From Limosilactobacillus caviae (GTDB lineage: Bacteria; Bacillota; Bacilli; Lactobacillales; Lactobacillaceae): 64,000 nt of DNA. Below the pieces are notes generated by a model. The model had not been told where the DNA came from. It was given only the letters and a program-made list of their open reading frames with translations, and ran no database searches. The translations under genes were made by a program, and so were the position numbers. Of the stretch, positions 7,379 through 14,890 are shown piece after piece. The stretch covers positions 1-64,000 of the forward strand of contig NZ_BMDS01000006.1 in the NCBI RefSeq assembly GCF_014635905.1. Reading direction: 5' to 3'. How positions within the stretch are numbered: the stretch's first letter is position 1; each line of letters begins with the position of its first letter.

Positions 7379-8041
7379 ATGAAAACAATAATCTACAGTT
7401 ATTTATTATCGAAAAATCTGCCAGCAAGTTTACCAAGATACTGGATTGCTTCCTCCTTTAAGTATCGAATTGTTAAGTGTCTACAAGGTTTTGCATTTTA
7501 GTGGTAAGCATGAATTTAACCAGTTGGTAGACTATTTGGCTCGTGGAGTAAATAATTTTGAAAAGAGCGGTGCAGATTTTGCTGCTTTAACAGGGATTAC
7601 ACCGCATGTGGTGTTTGATCAACTTCAGGCCAAAGTAAATTTACCGTTGGTTTCAATACCAGTTGCCCTTTGTGATTATGCTAAGGAACAGCATCATGAG
7701 CGACTAGCTCTTTTAGGAACGGCACCAACAATGTCTCAACATTTTGTCCAAGACGCCTTTAAGAATAGTGGAATCATCATTACTGTCCCACAAAAAAGTG
7801 AACAGGCTTATATTGGCGAAAAATCGAAAACGAACTAGAAAAAGGAATTGTTAAAGAAGAAACTCAGCAGCGTTTAAAACAAATCGTTGGTAGGATGGTT
7901 AATGATGACAAGATTGGTGGTGTCATCCTAAGCTGTACTGAACTACCGCTGGCCTTTAATGGTTTACAGCTGCCAGTAGAAACTTTAGATGCGATGGAAA
8001 TCCATATCCAAAAATTGGTTAAAATGATTGAGTGTAAGTAG
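7379..8041 (+). pseudogene. Aspartate/glutamate racemase, broken
   Basis: The text matches the Asp/Glu racemase family but is damaged twice. The start MKTI (7379) runs out of frame at once. The right text (STVIYYRKICQQVYQDTG) resumes from about 7391 in another frame, so the glycine-rich N-terminal segment (normally like GxxGGxGP) is missing. The middle is intact (LTGITPHVVFDQL). A second shift near 7820 breaks the frame, after which IENELEKGIVKEE continues to the C-terminal signature SCTEL, carrying the second catalytic Cys, and a stop at 8039-8041. It cannot make a full enzyme. Confidence 0.82.
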
Positions 8042-8172
8042 AAAAAAAGATGATTTAAATGGTTTGCCCAAACGGATTAAACGCTAATCATTGTTTCCTA
8101 AATACTTGGCTTAATGCCTCGAATCTGTGGATAAAGAAACAGATTGGAACCTATATAAGAGTGTAGACTAGT

Positions 8173-8230
8173 CTTTGATACCAGTCTTTTTTGTTACTTG
8201 AAATCTTAGTACATGGTCAAAAAATAATTA
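8173..8230 (+). repeat. Copy 2 of a ~60-bp dispersed repeat
   Basis: CTTTGATACCAGTCTTTTTT and the following ~40 bases align with 708-765 with scattered differences. Together with decayed sequence at 8042-8172 it forms a non-coding gap between the broken racemase and the broken recombinase. Nothing else is visible in that gap. Confidence 0.6.
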
Positions 8231-8379
8231 GGCCCGAGACCAACAAACGTTAGCCATATGAGAAACTAATTCTCAACAATTTAAGAGATATGGTGTTATA
8301 TAGGTAGAGATAACCCAAAATAGTTTTAGTACGGGAATTCACAGTTTTTAGGCTAGGTACTAATCCATTATCAATTTAA

Positions 8380-8703
8380 TTTGGTACCGGGCAAACCACT
8401 AGTGACTTACTATTTTTGAATTTGACGGATTACTGGCTAGCTAGGTTGGGTTATCCAGTCACCCAACGGTCAATGAATGACATGTTAAAGGAACTTTGTC
8501 GTCGGATTGGCGTTAATAATGGGGATCTGCCATTGAGTTGCTATACCCTTAGGACAACTTGCGGAACCAGATTGGCAAGGCTTGGTGATTACAGTTACGC
8601 CTGCAATCGCTTGGGTAATTCGCTAGCTGTCTATATGCGGTATTATGTGAAAACTTTTAACACTGGTTATAGTGGATTGATGGATCGCTACTTATCAATG
8701 TAA
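8380..8703 (+). pseudogene. Tyrosine recombinase (integrase), C-terminal remnant
   Basis: About 107 codons encode the end of a phage-type integrase catalytic domain: MNDMLKELCRRIGV, then CYTLRTTCGTRLARLGD and SLAVYMRYYVK. The HxxRH box is changed to YTLRTT, so the arginine remains but both histidines are lost; the nucleophile Tyr of the MRYYV motif remains. The N-terminal arm-binding and core-binding parts and the first catalytic Arg are absent. This marks an old integration event beside the AlbA_2/SEFIR operon. Confidence 0.75.
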
Positions 8704-8704
8704 A

Positions 8705-8740
8705 AAAATAGCCGTGCAATTAGTTGCATGGCTATTTTTA
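8705..8740 (+). terminator. Terminator after the integrase remnant
   Basis: The stem AAAATAGCCGTGCAA/TTGCATGGCTATTTT (8705-8719 with 8724-8738) has one G-T pair and a four-base loop, with T-rich sequence following. Confidence 0.85.
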
Positions 8741-8780
8741 GTAGGTGAGCTTGTTACCTTAATTAATGATATAATTACAA

Positions 8781-8854
8781 AATATTTAATTGAGAAAAAA
8801 GGGAACCCTTGATATTATTGAGTTTAGAGAAAAAATATTTAAATTGAGAAAAAG
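8781..8854 (+). repeat. Direct repeat pair upstream of the AlbA_2/SEFIR operon
   Basis: AATATTTAATTGAGAAAAA (8781-8799) and AATATTTAAATTGAGAAAAA (8834-8853) are near-identical copies 53 bases apart in the leader of the operon starting at 8873. They lie where a promoter or operator would be. No regulator gene is encoded in the operon. Confidence 0.5.
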
Positions 8855-8872
8855 AAAATGTGGAGAAATAAA

Positions 8873-10399
8873 ATGGAGAATTTCACTTCTGATGTCTTAT
8901 TAGAACTTATTCAAAATGATAATGAATCCGAAACAATCGAATATAAATCTAATTTGAATGATACCGGTCAAATTTGTAAATATATTTCTGCATTAGGGAA
9001 TGCTGCCATCGCTTCATTGAATCCGCGTGCTTATTTAATCTGGGGAGTCGAAGATATTACTAAAAAGATAATTGGAACAAAATTTGATCCATATACATCA
9101 AAAGCTCGTATTTTGCCTAAAGATGGTAATAAAAAGCGAATGAAAAATTCGAATTATCCATTTATTACTTATATTGAGGAAAATATAAATCCTAAAATTC
9201 AACTGGAGTGGAAAGAATTTAAGAATGTTCAAGGAAGAAGACTGGTTGTTTTGATTATTGATGTGACTCATATAAATCAGCCAATTAAGTATAAGGGTGT
9301 TGAGTATGTTCGCTCTGGTACATCACTAAAGCCGTTAAATGAGTTTCCGGAAAAAGAAAGACAAATTTGGAAATCGTTTGAATCTTCTAAGTTTGAAATG
9401 GAATTTGCCAAAACTAATGTATCATATCCGGACATAGAAAATTTGCTAGATATTAATTTTTACAAAAGAACTATAAATATGGATATTATTCATGAAAGTG
9501 ATATTATTCAAAGTTTAATTGAAGATAATATTATTGTTAGTTCTGGAAATTCATTTGATATCACTAATTTAGGTGCCTATACCTTAGCAAAGGATATGAA
9601 TAGTTTTCCTCACTTAAAGCGAAGGACAGTTAGAATTACTAAATATGAAGGTAACTATAAGACTGACAATGCAGTATACGATGCTATTGGTAATATGGGT
9701 ATCATAGTTGGATTCCATAATATGATTGTTAATATAATGCGACATATTCCTTATGTTGAAGACTACACTGGTGGTATTCGAAATGATATTCCACAATTTC
9801 CGGAATTAGTTGTTCGGGAATTATTAGCGAATACGATTGCTCATCAAGACTTTACTATTAGTGGAATGAGACCAATGGTAGAAATCTTTAATAACAGAAT
9901 TATTTTTAGTAATCCGGGTGTTCCATTGATTGATCCAATGAGGTTCTTAGATTTTCCTCCAAGGTCAAGAAATACAGAACTGGCTGACTTGTTGGGAAAA
10001 TTTAAAATAGTTGAATCTCGAGGAACCGGTATTGATAAAGTTGTAGCTTCTTTAGAAGAGCATGAATTACCAGCTCTGGAAATACTTACGAAAGGAACAG
10101 ATGCAACACAGGTTACAATCCACAGTAAAAAGCTTTTCAAAGATATGTCTCCAACTGAAAAGAATGAATCGATATATTGGAATGCCTGTTTGCATTATGT
10201 TAACGATGAACAAATAAATAATGCATCATTAAGGAAAAGGTTTAACTTAACTAGTAACGACAGTTCACTAATCTCTAAAGCTATTTCTAATGCAATAGAG
10301 GCTAATTTAATCAAGCTTTATGACGAAAAAGCAGGTAGAAAGTTTGTATCTTATATACCTTTTTGGGGTGTTAGTGTTCAAAATAGATATAAAATTTAA
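8873..10399 (+). CDS. AlbA_2 (Schlafen-like) and GHKL-ATPase protein, putative defence sensor
   Basis: I chose the ATG at 8873 because GGAG lies seven bases before it, giving 508 residues. Residues about 1-140 are an AlbA_2/Schlafen-type domain (ETIEYKSNL, then PRAYLIWGVED). The centre to C-terminus holds a GHKL-like ATP-binding fold (VVRELLANTIAHQDF, SNPG, and ESRGTGIDKVV). A winged-helix-like tail follows (LRKRFNLTSN...). The family (COG2865-like) is often called transcriptional regulator or putative ATP-binding protein. It is followed 12 bases later by a SEFIR/TIR gene, and the pair is probably one operon. The AT-rich sequence with many ATA and AGA codons suggests transfer. The sensor role is inferred. 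Confidence 0.8.
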   Translation: MENFTSDVLLELIQNDNESETIEYKSNLNDTGQICKYISALGNAAIASLNPRAYLIWGVEDITKKIIGTKFDPYTSKARILPKDGNKKRMKNSNYPFITYIEENINPKIQLEWKEFKNVQGRRLVVLIIDVTHINQPIKYKGVEYVRSGTSLKPLNEFPEKERQIWKSFESSKFEMEFAKTNVSYPDIENLLDINFYKRTINMDIIHESDIIQSLIEDNIIVSSGNSFDITNLGAYTLAKDMNSFPHLKRRTVRITKYEGNYKTDNAVYDAIGNMGIIVGFHNMIVNIMRHIPYVEDYTGGIRNDIPQFPELVVRELLANTIAHQDFTISGMRPMVEIFNNRIIFSNPGVPLIDPMRFLDFPPRSRNTELADLLGKFKIVESRGTGIDKVVASLEEHELPALEILTKGTDATQVTIHSKKLFKDMSPTEKNESIYWNACLHYVNDEQINNASLRKRFNLTSNDSSLISKAISNAIEANLIKLYDEKAGRKFVSYIPFWGVSVQNRYKI

Positions 10400-10411
10400 G
10401 GGAGATGGATC

Positions 10412-11290
10412 ATGACTGATAAGTGTCGAGCTGATATTTTTATTTCTTACTCTTGGGGTGAGGGAAATGGTGAAAATTTTGCAACATGGTTAAACCAATT
10501 TTTGATAGAAAACTATGATGTTAATGTATTCTTCGACAAGACATCTACCCATCCGGGGTCCAATTTAAAAAGTTTTATGTCCGAAGCTACAAATGTAAAG
10601 TATATAATTTGCGTTTGCACAAATGAGTACCTTAAACGGATGGAGGTTGAAAGTAGTGGAGTAAAATACGAAGTGGATAGGATCAAAGTTAATCATGATT
10701 CTCATATAATTCCGCTGGTTGAAGCTTCAAAAGAGTTGCCAGAACCATTTGAAGATTTAAAATATATTAAGTTAGATATGAGTAATCCAACTAATCCAAA
10801 AAACATAAAAGCTTACTATGAACTACTAAATTATATATTTCCTGATGAAGTTAATCATGTATCAACAGAATATAAACGACAAGTGAGAAAAGTAAAAAAC
10901 ATAGATAAAATCAAGCATAGTTTAGCTTTTAATCCTAATGATAAAGGAGTAGTTACTCTTAGCTTAGATGTTAATGATGGTAAGGTTGATATTGGTAGAG
11001 GTAAACAGAAGTTCACCATAAGTTGGTCTAAGGGTGGCAATGATAGTGTATATATTTACAATGACTATATTGGTAATTGTTTGCATGTTTCTCATAATGC
11101 AAATAGCTTTAAGCTAACAAAAATGCCCATTGATTTAATTAGTTACTTTACCAGTTATAAGAGAGCACAATTAATATATAAAGGCGATAGTTTTGCTTTT
11201 ATTAATAAGGATGATTTTATTTTAGTTGGTGAAGTTTTAAATATTGCATCTTCTAATATCAAATTTAAATACAAAATATTGCAACAGTAA
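10412..11290 (+). CDS. SEFIR/TIR-domain protein, putative defence effector
   Basis: This 292-residue protein starts ATG after GGGAG. Residues about 5-125 form a SEFIR/TIR-like fold: ADIFISYSW, a VNVFFDKTSTHPGSNL strand and loop, YIICVCTNEYLKR, then SSGVKYEVDRI, which matches the bacterial SEFIR pattern TPxYAxKA...GVGYE. Residues about 170-290 form a beta-rich C-terminal domain I do not recognise. Bacterial TIR-like domains often cleave NAD or signal in antiphage defence; Glu in GVKYE could be the catalytic acid, but this is inference. It is co-transcribed with the AlbA_2/GHKL gene, suggesting sensor plus effector. Confidence 0.78.
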   Translation: MTDKCRADIFISYSWGEGNGENFATWLNQFLIENYDVNVFFDKTSTHPGSNLKSFMSEATNVKYIICVCTNEYLKRMEVESSGVKYEVDRIKVNHDSHIIPLVEASKELPEPFEDLKYIKLDMSNPTNPKNIKAYYELLNYIFPDEVNHVSTEYKRQVRKVKNIDKIKHSLAFNPNDKGVVTLSLDVNDGKVDIGRGKQKFTISWSKGGNDSVYIYNDYIGNCLHVSHNANSFKLTKMPIDLISYFTSYKRAQLIYKGDSFAFINKDDFILVGEVLNIASSNIKFKYKILQQ

Positions 11291-11336
11291 TGCCATTTTG
11301 AATTGGTTGAGTACCATAACGACGCTATTTGAACAA

Positions 11337-11440
11337 AGTTTCTGACCATGCATTTAACACATAATCTTAACACGTTTAGGATGAAATCCTTTTACACCAA
11401 GGGTTGAACTACTCTAAAAAAGCGACTTTAGTGAGCACTA
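11337..11440 (+). repeat. 104-bp repeat, copy A
   Basis: This block aligns without gaps with 12955-13058; by hand about 79 of 104 positions match. It starts AGTTTCTGAC(C/T)ATGC, contains two TTAACAC heptamers and ends AGCGAC-T-TAGT-AGCACTA. Each copy is followed about a dozen bases later by a different strong hairpin. Copy A sits between the SEFIR gene and the convergent membrane-protein gene. The 340-base gap 11291-11629 holds only this repeat, its hairpin, and further TTAACAC motifs (about 11519-11537, 11609-11624). Confidence 0.75.
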
Positions 11441-11452
11441 CAAAGAACACAT

Positions 11453-11496
11453 AAGCCTGTAATACCAGCGATTATCGTTGGCGTTACAGGCTTTTT
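11453..11496 (+). terminator. Terminator of the AlbA_2/SEFIR operon
   Basis: AAGCCTGTAA/TTACAGGCTT (11453-11462 with 11484-11493) encloses a further paired CCAGCGAT/ATCGTTGG and is followed by a T6 run. Confidence 0.88.
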
Positions 11497-11629
11497 TCGT
11501 CGCTTAAATGGCTCTGCTTTAACACGTCTGTTAACACAGGCGGATGTTGGTAAGTGATTTTTGAGTGGCTGAAGTGGTGGGATTGCTGATATGGCAAGGA
11601 TAGTCGCGTGTTAAAATGTGTTAAGAATA

Positions 11630-12478
11630 TTATTTTTTAACTTCATTATTGGATTTGATGGAGTACGCATCTGCCAGTGCTTGATGAATAACATCTACAT
11701 ATCTTAGGTGTTTTTCATTATAAAATGCTAGTGCCACAAAGAAAATTGTAATCATTATTAAAATAATTAATCCGAACATAATAAAATATGTGGGTAATTT
11801 GGAAATGGCGCTAGTTATAGTGCCAATATGGACATTTTTAAAATGGATAAAGCTAACTGTAATATCTTCAGTAGCCCCAGCTACAGTGAAAATGAAAGCA
11901 ATTGTGCTAACTAGAAGAATTGCCTTACCAACATTACTAAGTGTTACATTCCTTTGATATACATTCCTTGAAGATTTTACTTCCGTATAATGTTTGAGTG
12001 TAAGTAATTCGTTCATAGATAATCTTTGTAAACGACCTACTAATACTTCATATAGTGAAATAGTATTTATAGTGCCATTAGATCCATTTTCTTTTAAGTA
12101 GGAATCAATCTGGTTCTTGGGTGGGAGCACTTTTTTCTTATCAAGATATTTCAATAGGTCACTTAGGTAATCATCTTTCCAACCGATGTTATAAAATCTA
12201 TCAGTATTATTTAAATTAGTATCTTCCCAACTATGCATTCTGTACTTATCTTGTAGTTTAGAAGTCCATTTATCTAATAAATCACTAAGAACATTGATAA
12301 GTTTAATTTCTAAGGAACTCAAAATATAAGAGCTAGACACTACGTAAAGAATGGAGAGCCAGGAGGAATTAGTTTTTAAAAGTGATAGTCCATATAATAC
12401 TGTTAATATGAAGAATGATGAAATACCCCAAATCCAATGATTATAAAACCAACAAACTGTCTGTGTAACTTTTTCCAT
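11630..12478 (-). CDS. Orphan four-helix membrane protein
   Basis: I start at the ATG at 12478, eleven bases after GGAAAG; an upstream GTG (12490) abuts that site and is less likely. The 282-residue product has two N-terminal helices (WGISSFFILTVLYGLSL, then SILYVVSSSYILS), a ~130-residue charged cytoplasmic middle and two C-terminal helices (AILLVSTIAFIFTVAG and YFIMFGLIILIMITIFFVAL), then a Lys-rich tail. I do not recognise the family. Its position between two copies of a 104-bp repeat, next to the SEFIR operon, and its AT-rich sequence suggest an accessory, possibly defence-related, gene. Confidence 0.7.
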   Translation of the reverse strand: MEKVTQTVCWFYNHWIWGISSFFILTVLYGLSLLKTNSSWLSILYVVSSSYILSSLEIKLINVLSDLLDKWTSKLQDKYRMHSWEDTNLNNTDRFYNIGWKDDYLSDLLKYLDKKKVLPPKNQIDSYLKENGSNGTINTISLYEVLVGRLQRLSMNELLTLKHYTEVKSSRNVYQRNVTLSNVGKAILLVSTIAFIFTVAGATEDITVSFIHFKNVHIGTITSAISKLPTYFIMFGLIILIMITIFFVALAFYNEKHLRYVDVIHQALADAYSIKSNNEVKK

Positions 12479-12954
12479 AGTAGCAATCACTTTCCTAACA
12501 TTGTAATTTATTGTTAAGTATACAACTTAAGAAATGACATGGTTTTATTATTTAGTATCGAATATCGTTACTCTAATACTTAAATTAATTCATTGGTAAT
12601 GATGGTGCTTGGAATGTTGATGTGTCAAAATATGTTAAAATTCGTTTGTTAATTAGTTATGTAGTTATTTTTTTAATTGGGTCTTGCTTTACACTTTATA
12701 ATTTGATAAACTAATTTTCGTTGATTTAATGATGCTCATTTAACCCAGTCTCTAGAGTATGTCATTAAAAAATTCGAACCACACTCCTTTTAAACAAAGA
12801 AGAAATATATAACGGTCAGTTAATGATTAACGATATAAGCAAATTGCTTAATAAACTTTGACAAAGCAGAAGTTTATTACCTAGCTGAAAGGTAATCGTT
12901 TAGATGAAATAATTCAAAATACTTTAGATTGCCGTCACATCAGCTTTTGACCAT
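12479..12954. other. AT-rich non-coding gap
   Basis: No open frame with a ribosome site is visible on either strand. A TGTCAAAATATGTTAAAATT motif (12620-12639) resembles the GTGTTAAAATGTGTTAAG sequence at 11608-11625. CTTTTGACCAT (12944-12954) matches 530-540 and leads into repeat copy B. The remainder shows only stop-ridden coding-like text. Confidence 0.55.
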
Positions 12955-13058
12955 AGTTTCTGACTATGCTTTTAACACAAAACCTTAACACGTTTAGAGT
13001 TGAATGTTGTCGTACCAATACCTTAGCTACTACAAAACAGCGACTCTAGTCAGCACTA
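12955..13058 (+). repeat. 104-bp repeat, copy B
   Basis: This block pairs with 11337-11440 in the same orientation. The best conserved parts are the first 22 bases, the segment CTTAACACGTTTAG, and the last 25 bases (AGCGACTCTAGTCAGCACTA). It is followed by a hairpin at 13068-13110, as copy A is by its own hairpin. The two copies are 1.6 kb apart and bracket the orphan membrane protein. Confidence 0.75.
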
Positions 13059-13067
13059 GGCAAGATG

Positions 13068-13114
13068 ATAGCCCGTTATAACGGCGTTTATGGTCGTTAT
13101 AACGGGCTATTTTA
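13068..13114 (+). terminator. Perfect 16-pair hairpin after repeat copy B
   Basis: ATAGCCCGTTATAACG (13068-13083) pairs perfectly with CGTTATAACGGGCTAT (13095-13110) around an 11-base loop and is followed by TTTT. No gene ends here, so it belongs to the repeat unit rather than to a visible transcript. Confidence 0.75.
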
Positions 13115-13148
13115 GGCTTTTCATGAACATATATAAAGAATAATTAAA

Positions 13149-13192
13149 GAAACGCTGTAAGATAACTAAAATTAGTTTTACGGTGTTTCCTT
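13149..13192 (-). terminator. Terminator of the HxlR gene
   Basis: GAAACGCTGTAA/TTACGGTGTTTC (13149-13160 with 13178-13189) forms a 12-pair stem with G-T pairs. On the - strand it follows the regulator gene and is trailed by T-rich sequence. Confidence 0.7.
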
Positions 13193-13205
13193 TTTAATCA
13201 ATATT

Positions 13206-13559
13206 TTATGAATTTATAGAATTATACATTTGTCCCCATTTTTCCATTTCAAGAATAACTGGTATTAAAGTCTTTCCAAAGCTAGTTAATCGGTATTCTG
13301 TTTTTGGTGGAATTACTGGATATATCTTTTTTTCTATAATTTTATCTGTTTCTAATTCATTGAGTTGTAAAGATAACATTCTTCGGGAACAATGAGGCAT
13401 TTTCTTTTGTAATTCACTAAATCTACATACTTCATCTTTTATAAGGTGATATAGAATAACACTCTTCCACTTGCCGGAAATTATTTGTAACGTGCTTTCT
13501 ACTGGACAGCCTTTACTACAATTGAAAATATGCCTTTGCAAGGCTAGCACCCCTTTCAA
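13206..13559 (-). CDS. HxlR (DUF24) family regulator, YodB/CatR-like
   Basis: This 117-residue winged-helix protein has the HxlR hallmark text CPVESTLQIISGKWKSVIL (from residue 18), then RFSELQKKMPHCSRRMLSLQL and the wing EYRLTSFGKTL. Cys14 and Cys18 lie near the N-terminus; in YodB/CatR an N-terminal Cys senses quinones and diamide. It diverges from a quinone-oxidoreductase-like gene at 13718, and a match to the known YodB operator lies between them. It probably represses both genes and is released by electrophile stress; the family and operator are seen, the signal is inferred. Confidence 0.88.
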   Translation of the reverse strand: MKGVLALQRHIFNCSKGCPVESTLQIISGKWKSVILYHLIKDEVCRFSELQKKMPHCSRRMLSLQLNELETDKIIEKKIYPVIPPKTEYRLTSFGKTLIPVILEMEKWGQMYNSINS

Positions 13560-13667
13560 AGAATTAACTTATTTTATAATACATTATTCCCGGTTGTGTT
13601 GCTATTAGGGAAATAATTGTTACATAGAAAATTTAAATTCTCCTCTTTTTAATTTATTAAATCGAGT

Positions 13668-13682
13668 TACTATTTGTTAGTA
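13668..13682. promoter_or_regulatory. HxlR/YodB-type operator
   Basis: TACTATTTGTTAGTA is a perfect TACTA-N5-TAGTA inverted repeat. It closely matches the B. subtilis YodB/CatR box (TACT-WTTTGW-AGTA) as I recall it. It lies 36 bases before the oxidoreductase start, overlapping the likely promoter. An overlapping wider inverted repeat (CTATTT...AAATAG, 13670-13690) may extend the site. Confidence 0.7.
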
Positions 13683-13717
13683 CAAAATAGAAAACAAAAT
13701 AGAAAAGAGGATACGAT

Positions 13718-14740
13718 ATGAAAGCTATTGGTTTCACACGACATTTAGACATAAATGACTCTCAAAGTTTATTTGATTTTGAGAAGGATATTCCTTCTCC
13801 TAAAGGACATGATCTACTAGTAAAAATTAATGCTGTATCTGTTAATCCAGTTGACACTAGTGTACGACATAACGGACGAGGAACTTTAACAACACCGAAA
13901 ATTATTGGTTGGGACGCTTGTGGAATTGTGAAAGAAGTAGGGGCACAAGTATCTCTTTTTAAACCTGGTGATAGAGTATTCTACGCTGGATCTTTTAAGC
14001 GTCCTGGGAGTAACAGTGAGTATCAATTAGTCGATGAACGAATTGTGGGACACGCGCCAAAGACATTAAGTGATGATGAAACGGCTGCAATGCCTCTGAC
14101 ATCATTAACTGCATATGAAGCATTATTTGAACAGTTATCATTACCAACTACTAGTTCAGAAAATAAAGGTAAAACTATCCTTATTATTAATGGCGCTGGA
14201 GGAGTAGGTTCGGTTGCAACTCAATTAGCGGCCAATGCAGGCTTAACTGTTATCGCTTCGGCCTCACGTCCTGAAAGTATTAAGTGGGTTAAAGAACATG
14301 GCGCTAAGTATACTGTAAACCACAGGAATAACTTAGTTGATGAAGTACGAAAGTTAGGCTACAAATATGTAGACTATATTTTAGAACTCAAAGATATCGA
14401 TAGTCACTGGAAAGAAATGTGTGAGTTAATTAAACCAGAAGGGACTATTGCTTCAATCACTGAAAATAAGCGGCCAATTAACCTACGTCTTTTGACTCCG
14501 AAAAAGGCTACTTTTACATGGGAATGGATGTATACCAAATCTTACTATCATACGAGCAATATGCAAACTCAACATACTATTTTAGATACAATCGCACAAC
14601 TACTTGATGAAGGTAAGTTGAAATGCACGTTAACACGATCATTATCTCCTTTGAATGCAGCTAATCTACGTAAGGCACATAGTTTAGTAGAAAGTGGTCA
14701 TATGATTGGTAAAGTAGCCGTTTCGGGATGGGAGAAGTAA
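13718..14740 (+). CDS. Zinc-type alcohol dehydrogenase family / quinone oxidoreductase
   Basis: This 340-residue medium-chain dehydrogenase/reductase has an N-terminal GroES-like half (VNPVDTSVRHNGRG, IGWDACGIVKEVG, FKPGDRVFYAGSFKRPGSN). The Rossmann half carries the NADPH motif INGAGGVGSVATQLA. It lacks the structural and catalytic zinc cysteines, as quinone oxidoreductase relatives do. The FYAG-RPGSN and DERIVGHAP text fits the adh_fam_1 (TIGR02817) group. The substrate is not known; with a YodB-like regulator and operator next to it, reduction of quinones or reactive aldehydes is likely. GAGG precedes the ATG. Confidence 0.88.
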   Translation: MKAIGFTRHLDINDSQSLFDFEKDIPSPKGHDLLVKINAVSVNPVDTSVRHNGRGTLTTPKIIGWDACGIVKEVGAQVSLFKPGDRVFYAGSFKRPGSNSEYQLVDERIVGHAPKTLSDDETAAMPLTSLTAYEALFEQLSLPTTSSENKGKTILIINGAGGVGSVATQLAANAGLTVIASASRPESIKWVKEHGAKYTVNHRNNLVDEVRKLGYKYVDYILELKDIDSHWKEMCELIKPEGTIASITENKRPINLRLLTPKKATFTWEWMYTKSYYHTSNMQTQHTILDTIAQLLDEGKLKCTLTRSLSPLNAANLRKAHSLVESGHMIGKVAVSGWEK

Positions 14741-14890
14741 ACTTATGATTGAAAATGATAGATATTATCGTCGTTATGTCGTTCTATATTTAAAGAAGTA
14801 GTTACCTTATTCTTTCTTGGCAATTGCTGTCATTCCACAATTATCGCTAATCGGCACGTTCTTGAACAGTTGTATACAATTTGTGACAAA

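Noticed and set aside
8416-8703. Functional integrase
   Set aside because: Only the C-terminal third is present and both catalytic histidines of the HxxRH box are replaced.
11337-13058. Insertion sequence or CRISPR array
   Set aside because: The two 104-bp units are direct, 1.6 kb apart, with no transposase, no target duplication seen and no regular short spacers.
14744-14800. 18-codon frame after the HxlR-controlled oxidoreductase
   Set aside because: Too short, with no ribosome site of its own and no recognisable features.
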